A stretch of 64,000 bases of DNA from FEN-1279 sp964501535 (GTDB lineage Bacteria; Bacteroidota; Ignavibacteria; Tepidaquicellales; Tepidaquicellaceae): assembly GCA_964501535.1 (NCBI GenBank), contig CAZCSV010000001.1:496001-560000 (forward strand). The letters are read 5' to 3'. Below are positions 26,088 to 34,303 of this stretch, in pieces (position 1 is the stretch's first letter; each line of letters begins with the position of its first letter). The position numbers and the translations under genes were made by a program. Below the pieces are notes generated by a model, which had not been told where the DNA came from, did no database searches, and worked only from the letters and a program-made list of their open reading frames with translations.

Positions 26088-28565
26088 CTATAATCTGAAT
26101 AAATACTGCATTTTTAAAAAGAATTGCCTGTCGGTTAATATGTATCTTGGTTGCCCGTTAGGAGTATCCGTATCATTGAACATGTCCGTCACACCAAAAT
26201 AAAAAATTGTAAATGGATTCGGTCTGTAACTTACCAGTGGATTTAAATATAAACTTCCAGAAAATGTATTATATTCCGTTATCAACCTGAGAGTAATTTC
26301 CTTCGTGAAATTGTATGCTGTCGTATTCCTGAAAATATATCCCGCATAGAGCTTTTCTCCTCCGAATCCTTTTGAAAGTTCATAATATACATAATTATTC
26401 TGCATTGTAATGTTATTAAACGGCTTAAAAGTCGACCAAAACTCTATATCCATACCCTGTCCTAAAGCTGGATTTTCCGAACGGATTATGTATTTTCCGA
26501 TTTCGAAGTAACCGCCTAATGTTATTAATTTTAAAGTATTTATGTTAAAGTTAATATACCCCCTTCTAACACCTTCGTGAAACACCCCTCCGAATTTTTC
26601 ATTATTTACTGCAAAAAATCCTGTACTTAAACTAATCTGCTTGCCAAATTGAATCCATATACTCGGTTGTAAAAACTGCTCCCTCGGCGTTCCATCATAG
26701 TAACTTCTTATATAAGCATAAAACTGAGGCTGTAATCTTAATATCGTTTTATTATCGAAATAAAATAAATATCCCTGCCAACTCGCAATTTCCCTGAAAT
26801 CATTATTCCCTAAATACCCGTTTTCCCTTCTTGCCGTCGGAGATATGTCGCGATAAGATATGTTATAATTCCAACTTCTTGCACTCCTCGTAAGTATTGC
26901 ATAGTTTTGATATCCCGTAAAATATTCCCCGTCTAATGCCCTCGTATGCTTTCCACCGTCAAAAGTCCCACCTGCATCATAATCGGGATAATTGATTTCT
27001 TTTGTCACATACTTCATTACCTGGAAATCCAATATATAATTGTCCCAAAAAGAATATTTTCCGTCTATTCCAAATGCCCTGTTATATCCATCGACATTTA
27101 AGAATTGTGCCTTGTTATTCTTGTATGTGTTAAAATTCAGCAGCTCCATTGTAAAAGGACCATCTCTGTTCACTTCCTTGTCCGTCATTATAAAACCTAT
27201 GTATGATTCACCTTTTAATGTATGCTTGATTCTGAATATGTTCGATAAAGATGTCCTGTCGGTGGAAAAAACATCGCTTCCTTCCGCATAGGGAATTAAA
27301 AAAGATGTGTTCTTATCGTAAGCAGATAAATATCCGAATTCTGTCTTTCCTGATTTTCCCGACAACTTTAATGCAAAAAACGGATTGTTAATCGAACGCG
27401 TGTAAACAACATATAAAGGAGAATTAAATATACTTGCCCCTTCAAGAAAAAACGGTCTTTTTTCTGTAAAAGAATAAGCAATCGGATTATTGACAGTAAC
27501 AATCCCGGCATCCGACTCAACCTGGGAAAAATCCGGGTTTACGGCAAGATCTGCAGTAATATTTGATGTGATTCCGTATTTTAAATTAAATCCAAAATCA
27601 CTTTTTATTTTATCGTTTTTAAAATCCGAATCCGAATTTCCCCTGTCTGTAATCGAACCTGTTTGATTTCCTATTAAATACGGTAACACTTCAAAATTCT
27701 TCCCGCCCTTAACATTTTCTACTCCATTTAATTTGCAGGGCTTTGTGAATAAAGTAGGGTCATCTCTTGAAATGGGCATCAGAGAATACTGATAACGGTT
27801 TTCCCTTGGCCTTATCCTCAAAAAATGAATCTGCCAGTCCTGAACTTTTTTATGGGGAAATCTTATACTTTTAAAGGGAATAGCAACTTCAATTGTCCAT
27901 TTATCTTTATATGTTTTCGCATCCGAATACCATATCATATCAAACGTATCGTCCTCATTTCCCGGTGTAGTCCACATCAAATCTCCCTGAATACCATACG
28001 GATTCACAAAAAGCTCATATGCCTGTCTTCCTTCGTTGTATGTATCGAGGAAAAATCCGCAGAAATCATCGCTGAACATTTTATCCCTTTCACATATCGT
28101 TTTCCGTAAATTCGATATTTCGTCGTCATAGCATACAAATCCGAAATACAAATTATCATCATCGTAATACATTAAAACTTCTGTCTCGACCTGCGGTTTA
28201 CTGTTGTCTCCGGGGCTTACTTCACAGAAGTTCCCGTATTTAGATATCTTCTTCCAGACCGGTTCATTCAGTTCTCCGTCTATCTTTATATTTGTATTAT
28301 CGTATCTTTTAATTGTAATTGAATTAAAAGTATTGGACTTGTACTTAAAATCCTGCCCTGTCGCATTGGTGTCTGTACCATTTTTATATTTTATTGAATC
28401 CGGAGTGCTTATATTTTCCGTAATAGAATTTTCATATTTTCCGGTTTCCGTTAATGTAACAACTTCGTTAGAATAATTATCTTGTGGCGTTAAACGGGAA
28501 ATAAATAGTGCAGATAAAATAAAAACTAAAAAGTAAATTTTGCATTCTGGTCTTTTACCGGCCAT
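26088..28565 (-). CDS. DUF5916 outer-membrane protein with carbohydrate-binding family 9-like domain
   Basis: The 825-residue protein has an N-terminal hydrophobic export segment (about residues 9-25). A CBM9-like beta domain follows at about 85-260, with I-D-G-E-L-N-E-P-V-W-K near residue 96, the usual opening of that domain. The C-terminal half is rich in alternating aromatic strands typical of an outer-membrane barrel, and it ends in a terminal aromatic/basic strand (Q-Y-L-F-R-L). N-P-D-F-S-Q-V-E-S-D near residue 342 is a DUF5916 hallmark. Such proteins are widespread in Bacteroidota; a role in glycan or peptide handling at the surface is inferred only. It is a single gene. Confidence 0.85.
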   Translation of the reverse strand: MAGKRPECKIYFLVFILSALFISRLTPQDNYSNEVVTLTETGKYENSITENISTPDSIKYKNGTDTNATGQDFKYKSNTFNSITIKRYDNTNIKIDGELNEPVWKKISKYGNFCEVSPGDNSKPQVETEVLMYYDDDNLYFGFVCYDDEISNLRKTICERDKMFSDDFCGFFLDTYNEGRQAYELFVNPYGIQGDLMWTTPGNEDDTFDMIWYSDAKTYKDKWTIEVAIPFKSIRFPHKKVQDWQIHFLRIRPRENRYQYSLMPISRDDPTLFTKPCKLNGVENVKGGKNFEVLPYLIGNQTGSITDRGNSDSDFKNDKIKSDFGFNLKYGITSNITADLAVNPDFSQVESDAGIVTVNNPIAYSFTEKRPFFLEGASIFNSPLYVVYTRSINNPFFALKLSGKSGKTEFGYLSAYDKNTSFLIPYAEGSDVFSTDRTSLSNIFRIKHTLKGESYIGFIMTDKEVNRDGPFTMELLNFNTYKNNKAQFLNVDGYNRAFGIDGKYSFWDNYILDFQVMKYVTKEINYPDYDAGGTFDGGKHTRALDGEYFTGYQNYAILTRSARSWNYNISYRDISPTARRENGYLGNNDFREIASWQGYLFYFDNKTILRLQPQFYAYIRSYYDGTPREQFLQPSIWIQFGKQISLSTGFFAVNNEKFGGVFHEGVRRGYINFNINTLKLITLGGYFEIGKYIIRSENPALGQGMDIEFWSTFKPFNNITMQNNYVYYELSKGFGGEKLYAGYIFRNTTAYNFTKEITLRLITEYNTFSGSLYLNPLVSYRPNPFTIFYFGVTDMFNDTDTPNGQPRYILTDRQFFLKMQYLFRL

Positions 28566-28729
28566 AAAATATAGATTTTGTTTTTATGTCTAATTTAACC
28601 ATTATTTTCTATTAGATACGTAAAAACAGCGATATTGTTACATAGGAAAAGATTTCGATAATGCTTTATATCACAACAGGTGCTTGCAGTAGGTTTGTAA
28701 TTTATTTTTATATTTCAGGAAAATATTCT

Positions 28730-29074
28730 TTACTCCATCAAATAATACTTCGATTTATTCTTCCATCCTGCCTGGCTTTCATAATCCACAAAATAAATTT
28801 TTAAATCTGCCTGACTCTCGTAATCCACAAAATACACTTTTTTATCTGCCTGACTCTGATATTCCACAAAGTACCATTTACCGTTATTTCTTCCTGCCTG
28901 ACTCGAATAGCTTACTTTGTAAACACATAAATCCGCCTGGCTTTCATAATTTACTACATATACCTTTACATCTGCCTGACTCTGATAATCTACGGAGAAA
29001 ACTTTTTGAGCATCGGCATTAAGAAATGCAAAAAAAGTAAAAATAATAAACGCTAATAAAAATATTTTTTTCAT
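28730..29074 (-). CDS. DUF6150-like secreted repeat protein
   Basis: The 114-residue protein has a signal peptide (cleavage near A-D-A-Q, residue 22) followed by six imperfect repeats. Each is built as V-x-Y-x-S-Q-A with D, G or K after the alanine and spaced by 13-19 residues. This is the DUF6150 pattern seen in Bacteroidota. Tyr, Gln and Ser dominate. A structural repeat or a surface/periplasmic role fits, but the function is unknown. The repeats are also visible at DNA level as recurring TCTGCCTGACTC-type blocks. An intergenic gap of about 70 bases separates it from the gene upstream. Confidence 0.8.
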   Translation of the reverse strand: MKKIFLLAFIIFTFFAFLNADAQKVFSVDYQSQADVKVYVVNYESQADLCVYKVSYSSQAGRNNGKWYFVEYQSQADKKVYFVDYESQADLKIYFVDYESQAGWKNKSKYYLME

Positions 29075-29144
29075 AGTTTAAAGTTTTATTCTATATTTAA
29101 TACTATATTTATTAAAAAACGTTCCTGTTAAACCCCTAATATTT

Positions 29145-29570
29145 TTAATAAACATCACAATCTTCAAGCGACACTCCAAGAAGTTTTCCAGTACATTTAC
29201 CTTTTATAGTCCTGTAATTACCCCTGTTAATTTTGGCAACATCTTTCGATTCTGAATCCGGAAAATAGCAAAAGATATATCCGATTAATTCATCCGTTTC
29301 AAGCATTACACAAATTCTTCCGTCAGTTCCTTTGTCTATCGAGGAAACAGTACCTTCAACTTTTAGAGTTTTACCTTTGAATTTTTCGTCCGCCGCAAGC
29401 GGATTTTCAATGTATTCCTTAAATAAATTTTTTGCGGTAATTCTAATCGTACCGTCGTTATCTGTTTTGTAAGTCTTTTTTTCGTTTTTGTTTTCGAATA
29501 AACTTCCGAATGCAAGAAAAATAAAGAATGCAATCAGTAAAAAGGAAAAAACATGCCTGTAACTACTCAT
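29145..29570 (-). CDS. OB-fold (tRNA_anti-like) membrane-anchored protein
   Basis: The 141-residue protein has one N-terminal transmembrane segment (about 7-24) and a C-terminal OB-fold-like domain. It includes the block K-G-K-T-L-K-V-E-G-T-V near residue 62 and the G-Y-I-F-C-Y-F strand near 96. This fits the tRNA_anti-like family. Such proteins are anchored OB-fold domains of unknown target. The next gene upstream (VanZ-like) overlaps it by 4 bases, so the two are one translational unit. Confidence 0.75.
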   Translation of the reverse strand: MSSYRHVFSFLLIAFFIFLAFGSLFENKNEKKTYKTDNDGTIRITAKNLFKEYIENPLAADEKFKGKTLKVEGTVSSIDKGTDGRICVMLETDELIGYIFCYFPDSESKDVAKINRGNYRTIKGKCTGKLLGVSLEDCDVY

Positions 29571-30049
29571 TTTGTTTTGAATTTTATATTTTTAAAATGA
29601 ATTAAAAAAGGAAATATCATACCGGAAAAATATAAAACTATATCTAAAATATCAAAAGTACCCTTTATTATACCTGCAAGCTGTAAAAACTCGGATGAAA
29701 CTGCTGCCGCTGGAATTAATACGAAATATAAAATATTATTACAGTTAATTTCATTTTCCCATATTAACAGCAAAAATGTAATGTAAGAATAGACCCACAA
29801 TCCTCCCGGCAGCGTATGAATTATTATTTTATAATTTTCAAAATTATATAATCCCGCAATATCCCGAACCGACATAACCGTGCCTTTCAAATCCAACTGC
29901 TCTATCCATTTAAACATTAAAAGCGAATCAGTACGGAATATAACATAAATCATTCCTCCGATTAGCAAAGGAAGAAATGCCTTAAAAAGTAAATAAAGAA
30001 AATTATTAAGGAAAGTATCGCACTTTATCATTTTGTAATAATCATTCAT
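29567..30049 (-). CDS. VanZ-like integral membrane protein
   Basis: The 160-residue protein has about four hydrophobic segments. Near the C-terminus it carries S-E-F-L-Q-L followed by F-D-I-L-D-I-V, which resembles the E-x-x-Q ... D-x-x-D signature of the VanZ family. VanZ-like proteins influence glycopeptide resistance or envelope traits in other bacteria, but most are uncharacterised. The match is weak in the N-terminal half. The gene overlaps the OB-fold gene by 4 bases (ATGA junction). Confidence 0.6.
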   Translation of the reverse strand: MNDYYKMIKCDTFLNNFLYLLFKAFLPLLIGGMIYVIFRTDSLLMFKWIEQLDLKGTVMSVRDIAGLYNFENYKIIIHTLPGGLWVYSYITFLLLIWENEINCNNILYFVLIPAAAVSSEFLQLAGIIKGTFDILDIVLYFSGMIFPFLIHFKNIKFKTK

Positions 30050-30230
30050 GATTTAATCTGACGGATTTAAGATAATTGTTTATTACTGCAAAATAAATGA
30101 AGATATATCGTAGGATTATTTTAATTCTTAAATTATGTATGTTTAAAATATTTTAGGCCAGATTAATCCATTTTAATAATTAAACGAAAAAATTAACTTG
30201 TAATGAAAAATAAATTAAAATTATAATTCA

Positions 30231-32327
30231 ATGAAATACTTAATTCTTATCTTTTCATTTTTTATGCTGCTGCAGGTAAATTCTTATTCTCAGACAAATC
30301 CATTGCTTACGGAATATAATACCCCGTTTAATGTTCCTCCTTTCGATAGAATAGAAAACAAACATTTCATCCCGTCTTTAAGGGAAGGTATGAAAAAACA
30401 AAACGATATAATAGAAACGATTGTAAATAATCCCGAAGCACCTACTTTTGAAAATACAATCTTGGCTTATGAATACAGTGATAACCTGCTTACCGAAGTA
30501 AGAAATGTATTTGGTAATATGCAGTCCGCAAATACAAGCCCTGAGCTTCAGAAAATTGCCTCCGAAATTGCACCCGAGCTCTCGGCTCACAGCGATAATA
30601 TATTACTTAATGATAAACTTTTTGCCAGAATAAAAGCTGTTTATGAAACAAAAAACAGACTTACCGATATCGAACAAATTAAATTGCTCGAAGATACATA
30701 TAAAAGATTTGTGAGAGGAGGAGCAAATCTGGACGATGCAAAGAAAACAAGATTAAAAGAAATTAATAAAGAACTTTCCCTGCTCAGACTCAAATTCGGA
30801 GAGAATCTGCTTAATGAAACAAACGGATTTAAATTAATTATCGAAGATAAAAAAGATTTATCGGGTTTGCCCGAATCAATAATAAACGCAGCTTATGAAA
30901 CCGGTAAAAAAAACAACATGGAAGGAAAATGGGTGTTCACTCTCCAAAATCCGAGCCTGATTCCGTTTCTGCAATATGCAGACAATAGAGAATTAAGGGA
31001 GAAAATCTGGAGAGCATACAGCAGCAGAGGAAATAATAATAATGAAAATGATAATAAAGAAGTGATTACAAAAATAGTAAATCTGAAACTGGAAAGAGCA
31101 AAGTTGATGGGATTCAATACTACCGCAGATTTCATTCTCGATGAATGTATGGCAAAAAATCCGGAAAGCGTATTCGATTTTTTGAATAAACTCTGGAAAC
31201 CCTCATTGAATGCCGCTAAACAAGAAGCTGAAGAACTGCAGAAATTAATCGATAAAGAAAACGGCAAGTTCAGACTTCAACCCTGGGACTGGAGATACTA
31301 TGCCGAAAAACTAAAAAAAGAGAAATATGATTTCGACGAGGAAACTATGAAACCCTATTTCGAACTCGAAAACGTGAGGAAAGGAATTTTCCACCTCGCA
31401 AATAAATTATACGGATTGAATTTTAAAAAGCTCGACAATATGCCTAAATATAATGAAGAAGTTCAGGTATTCGAAGTCCTCGATGGAGACGGAAGCCATA
31501 TCGGAATTTATTATCAGGATTTGCATCCAAGAGCCGGAAAAAGAGGAGGAGCATGGATGAGCAACTACAGAGACCAGTATATGACTAAAGACGGAAAAAA
31601 TGTTTCTCCCGTTATAGTTAATGTATGCAACTTCTCCAGACCTGCAGGCGATATTCCCGCGCTTCTTACCTTCGATGAAGTTGAAACTCTTTTCCACGAA
31701 TTCGGACACGCACTGCACGGTTTCCTTTCAAAATGCAAATATAGAAGTTTATCCGGCACAAGCGTGGCAAGGGATTTCGTTGAGCTCCCCTCTCAAATTA
31801 ACGAGAACTGGCTGGATGAACCTGAAATGCTCGAAGTGTATGCAAAACATTATAAAACAGGCGAAGTTATTCCGAAAGATTTAATAGAAAAACTCGAGAA
31901 GAGTTCAAAATACGGACAGGGATTTGCAACTACGGAATACCTTGCCGCATCTTTATTGGATATGGAATTCCATACTCTGACCGAAGACCTGAAAATATCT
32001 CCGATGGAATTCGAGAAAAAAATCCTCGATGAAAAATACGGATTAATACCTGAAATAATTTCAAGATATAAAACCACATATTTCAATCACATTTTCAATT
32101 CGGGATATACTGCAGGCTATTACAGCTACATCTGGGCGGAAGTACTCGATGCCGATGCTTATGCACTATTTAAACAAAAAGGAATTTTCGATAAAGAAAC
32201 AGCGGAATCCTTCAGAAAAAATATACTCGAAAAAGGCGGGACCGAAGACCCAATGGTATTATACAAAAAATTCCGAGGAGCTGAGCCGTCAATAGAGCCG
32301 TTGCTTATAAAAAGAGGATTGAAATAG
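30231..32327 (+). CDS. Exported M3 family oligopeptidase (Dcp/OpdA type)
   Basis: The 698-residue zinc peptidase has an N-terminal signal peptide (residues 1-21, ending S-Y-S-Q). It carries the gluzincin motif H-E-F-G-H at about residues 489-493, within F-H-E-F-G-H-A-L-H-G. Length and the N-terminal N-P-L-L-T-E segment fit peptidyl-dipeptidase Dcp/oligopeptidase A. The enzyme cleaves short peptides, here probably in the periplasm. It is a single gene with its own upstream gap (30050-30230) and a terminator downstream. Confidence 0.92.
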   Translation: MKYLILIFSFFMLLQVNSYSQTNPLLTEYNTPFNVPPFDRIENKHFIPSLREGMKKQNDIIETIVNNPEAPTFENTILAYEYSDNLLTEVRNVFGNMQSANTSPELQKIASEIAPELSAHSDNILLNDKLFARIKAVYETKNRLTDIEQIKLLEDTYKRFVRGGANLDDAKKTRLKEINKELSLLRLKFGENLLNETNGFKLIIEDKKDLSGLPESIINAAYETGKKNNMEGKWVFTLQNPSLIPFLQYADNRELREKIWRAYSSRGNNNNENDNKEVITKIVNLKLERAKLMGFNTTADFILDECMAKNPESVFDFLNKLWKPSLNAAKQEAEELQKLIDKENGKFRLQPWDWRYYAEKLKKEKYDFDEETMKPYFELENVRKGIFHLANKLYGLNFKKLDNMPKYNEEVQVFEVLDGDGSHIGIYYQDLHPRAGKRGGAWMSNYRDQYMTKDGKNVSPVIVNVCNFSRPAGDIPALLTFDEVETLFHEFGHALHGFLSKCKYRSLSGTSVARDFVELPSQINENWLDEPEMLEVYAKHYKTGEVIPKDLIEKLEKSSKYGQGFATTEYLAASLLDMEFHTLTEDLKISPMEFEKKILDEKYGLIPEIISRYKTTYFNHIFNSGYTAGYYSYIWAEVLDADAYALFKQKGIFDKETAESFRKNILEKGGTEDPMVLYKKFRGAEPSIEPLLIKRGLK

Positions 32328-32331
32328 AATT

Positions 32332-32343
32332 AATGTACAATTA
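32332..32343 (+). repeat. Copy 1 of a 12-base palindrome-centred repeat
   Basis: AATGTACAATTA, with the TGTACA palindrome at its core. It recurs at 32501-32512 in the same direction and at 32972-32983 inverted. Confidence 0.55.
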
Positions 32344-32363
32344 GAAAAGGTACATATAAAATA

Positions 32364-32395
32364 AAAAGATTCTGTAATATCTTACAGAGTCTTTT
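32364..32395 (+). terminator. Terminator after the M3 peptidase
   Basis: A 14-base stem (32364-32377 and 32382-32395) with one G-T wobble has a 4-base loop and ends in a T tract at 32392-32397. It lies between the peptidase gene and the oppositely oriented tRNA. Confidence 0.9.
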
Positions 32396-32401
32396 CTTTC
32401 G

Positions 32402-32473
32402 AGCTAGCGGGGGGATTTGAACCCCCGACCTGCTGATTACGAATCAGCTGCTCTACCCCTGAGCTACACTAGC
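32402..32473 (-). tRNA. tRNA-Thr (anticodon CGT)
   Basis: The reverse strand folds as a complete cloverleaf of 72 bases. It has a 7-bp acceptor stem with one G-U pair, D-arm T-A-G-C-T-C-A-G, an anticodon stem GCTGA/TCAGC around the loop TTCGTAA, and a T-arm with GGTTCAAATCC. The anticodon CGT reads ACG, threonine. The discriminator base is T, and the CCA end is not encoded. Confidence 0.95.
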
Positions 32474-32500
32474 ATATTCAATATCCAATTATCAATTTAC

Positions 32501-32512
32501 AATGTACAATTA
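32501..32512 (+). repeat. Copy 2 of the 12-base repeat
   Basis: AATGTACAATTA, identical to 32332-32343. The pair flanks the tRNA and terminator. Confidence 0.55.
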
Positions 32513-32562
32513 CAAAAGATAAAAAAAAATTCAATTTTATTTTCTCTAATATCTTCAAGTCC

Positions 32563-32927
32563 TCATCCGGATTTTTTTGAACTTGAGATGATTTTTCCGG
32601 ATAATTTTATTAATTCTTCACAATCATCAAGCAATGATTTAGCATCCTCATCTGTAATGTAATCAGAATCTTTCAATAAATTTATCCAATAACGAGTCTC
32701 CCTAGCTTCTTTATAAACAATGTACATTTTATTCACAAAATCCTTTTTGGAAATCCCACCTACTGCTTCTTCCACATTTGCCCCAATTGAAGTCCCGCTT
32801 CTAAGTAATTGTTTTGAAAGAATATACTCTTTTTTTCTTCACTTAAATACTTGTACAATTTTATTATTCTAAGCGCAAATTTGTAGCTTTTGTTCTTAAT
32901 AATATTATCTTTCTCATAATCACTCAT
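32563..32927 (-). pseudogene. Frameshifted four-helix-bundle protein gene
   Basis: From ATG at 32925-32927 the protein starts MSDYEKDNIIKNKSYKFALR and continues to S-E-E-K-K. It then leaves frame at a run of seven A (T run at 32830-32836 on the plus strand). In another frame the family sequence resumes: S-K-Q-L-L-R-S-G-T-S-I-G-A-N-V-E-E-A-V-G-G and onward to the end at 32563. Adding one A to the run joins the two parts into a full four-helix-bundle protein of about 120 residues, the family related to the 23S rRNA intervening-sequence protein. The break may be a true mutation, polymerase slippage that still makes some product, or a sequencing/assembly error. A downstream fragment can start from a GTG at 32775. 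Confidence 0.8.
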
Positions 32928-32971
32928 ATTTTTTATTTAAGTTTTACTAGAAAAACTTTATTATAAGCTTT

Positions 32972-32983
32972 TAATTGTACATT
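32972..32983 (-). repeat. Inverted copy 3 of the 12-base repeat
   Basis: TAATTGTACATT, the reverse complement of the copies at 32332 and 32501. With the 32501 copy it brackets the four-helix-bundle pseudogene. Confidence 0.55.
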
Positions 32984-33001
32984 TGCAGATTGTACATTGA
33001 A

Positions 33002-34267
33002 TTACGTTCCTGCCGAAAAGTCGTCGTTGTATTTTATCTGTTCTTTTGTCAGCTTGTCGATTTTCAAGCCCATTGTTCCGAGCTTTACTCCGGCTATTTC
33101 CTGGTCCATTTCCTCGGGCAATTTATGAACATCTACCGAATATTTCTTTCCTGCTTTAAAAGCATTTACAAGCGCCAGTTGTGCATTAAATTGGTTCGCA
33201 AAGCTCATATCCATTACTTCCGAAGGATGTCCTTCCGCCGCCGATAAATTTACCAGTCTCCCTTTTGCAAGAATATAAATCTTCTTTCCGTTTTTCAAAA
33301 TATATTCTTCGCAATTCGGTCTGATTGTCCTCTTCGATTTAGTAATCTTTTCCAAATCAACTAAATTTATTTCACAGTCGTAATGTCCTGTATTACATAC
33401 TATTGCACCATCCTTCATAGATAAGAAATGTTTTTTCACAATTACATCTTTCACACCGGTTGCAGTTATAAATATATCCCCTATCTTCGCCGCATCGTCC
33501 ATCTTCATTACTTCGTGACCTTCGAGAGTTCCTTTCAATGCCGCAGTCGGCTTCACTTCGGTTATAATCGTATTTGCACCGAGACCTTTTGCCTTATTTG
33601 CGACACCGCTTCCGCAATGACCGTAACCTGCTACCACGAAATTCTTTCCGGCTATCAATACAGAAGTTGCCCTTAAAATACCATCGATAGAAGACTGCCC
33701 CGTACCGTAAACATTATCGAAATCCCATTTAGTTATCATATCGTTAACGGCAAAAATAGGATATTTCAGTGCACCTTTTTCAGCCATTTTTCTTAAACGG
33801 TGGACACCTGTAGTTGTTTCTTCCGTTCCCCCTATTATTCCCGGAATTAAATTCCGATATTTATTGTGAACCGTGAAAATCAAATCCGCACCGTCATCTA
33901 AAGTTAAATGTGGCTTGAAATCAAGCGTCCTGTCAATACACCAGTAAAATTCCTTCGTGTTCATTCCGTGCCATGCATAAATCGAAATTCCCTCTTTTGC
34001 CAATGCCGCCGCAACATCATCCTGCGTTGATAACGGATTGCACCCGCTCCAGGAAACTTCCGCACCTGCATCTTTGAAAGTCTTGATTAATACCGCCGTT
34101 TCTTTGGTTACGTGCAGACATCCCGCAATTTTAAAGCCCTTGAACGGTTTTGTCTTTTTATATTTTTCTCTTAATGCACCTAGAACAGGCATTTTCGATT
34201 CTGCCCACTGGATTTTCATTTCACCCTGCTTTGCAAGACTTAAATCCTTTACCTTAAATTTAGCCAA
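33002..34267 (-). CDS. ahcY: Adenosylhomocysteinase (S-adenosylhomocysteine hydrolase)
   Basis: The enzyme hydrolyses S-adenosylhomocysteine to adenosine and homocysteine and so keeps SAM-dependent methylation running. The NAD-binding turn G-Y-G-H-C-G-S-G lies near residue 215, the lysine/aspartate pair in T-K-W-D near 180, and N-T-G-H-Y-D near 295. The 421-residue form lacks the C-terminal P-D-H-Y-R-Y of the eukaryotic-type enzyme and the 40-residue insert, as in the shorter bacterial/archaeal class. The start is TTG at 34265-34267, supported by a strong AAGGAG site at 34277-34282 with 9 bases of spacing. It follows aspS by about 36 bases. Confidence 0.95.
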   Translation of the reverse strand: MAKFKVKDLSLAKQGEMKIQWAESKMPVLGALREKYKKTKPFKGFKIAGCLHVTKETAVLIKTFKDAGAEVSWSGCNPLSTQDDVAAALAKEGISIYAWHGMNTKEFYWCIDRTLDFKPHLTLDDGADLIFTVHNKYRNLIPGIIGGTEETTTGVHRLRKMAEKGALKYPIFAVNDMITKWDFDNVYGTGQSSIDGILRATSVLIAGKNFVVAGYGHCGSGVANKAKGLGANTIITEVKPTAALKGTLEGHEVMKMDDAAKIGDIFITATGVKDVIVKKHFLSMKDGAIVCNTGHYDCEINLVDLEKITKSKRTIRPNCEEYILKNGKKIYILAKGRLVNLSAAEGHPSEVMDMSFANQFNAQLALVNAFKAGKKYSVDVHKLPEEMDQEIAGVKLGTMGLKIDKLTKEQIKYNDDFSAGT

Positions 34268-34276
34268 TTAATTTTT

Positions 34277-34282
34277 CTCCTT
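34277..34282 (-). promoter_or_regulatory. Strong Shine-Dalgarno of ahcY (fixes the TTG start)
   Basis: AAGGAG on the minus strand, 9 bases before the TTG. Such strong sites are rare in this window, so it is informative for the start choice. Confidence 0.8.
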
Positions 34283-34303
34283 GATTATTTTTAAATAATA
34301 TTA

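Noticed and set aside
28730..29074. Regular recurring TCTGCCTGACTC-like blocks that resemble a CRISPR array
   Set aside because: They lie inside a single open frame with a signal peptide and translate as protein repeats. Spacing varies and there are no unique spacers of uniform length.
33002..34303. A SAH or SAM riboswitch in front of ahcY
   Set aside because: Only 36 bases separate it from aspS, too short for a riboswitch, and a strong SD fills part of the gap.
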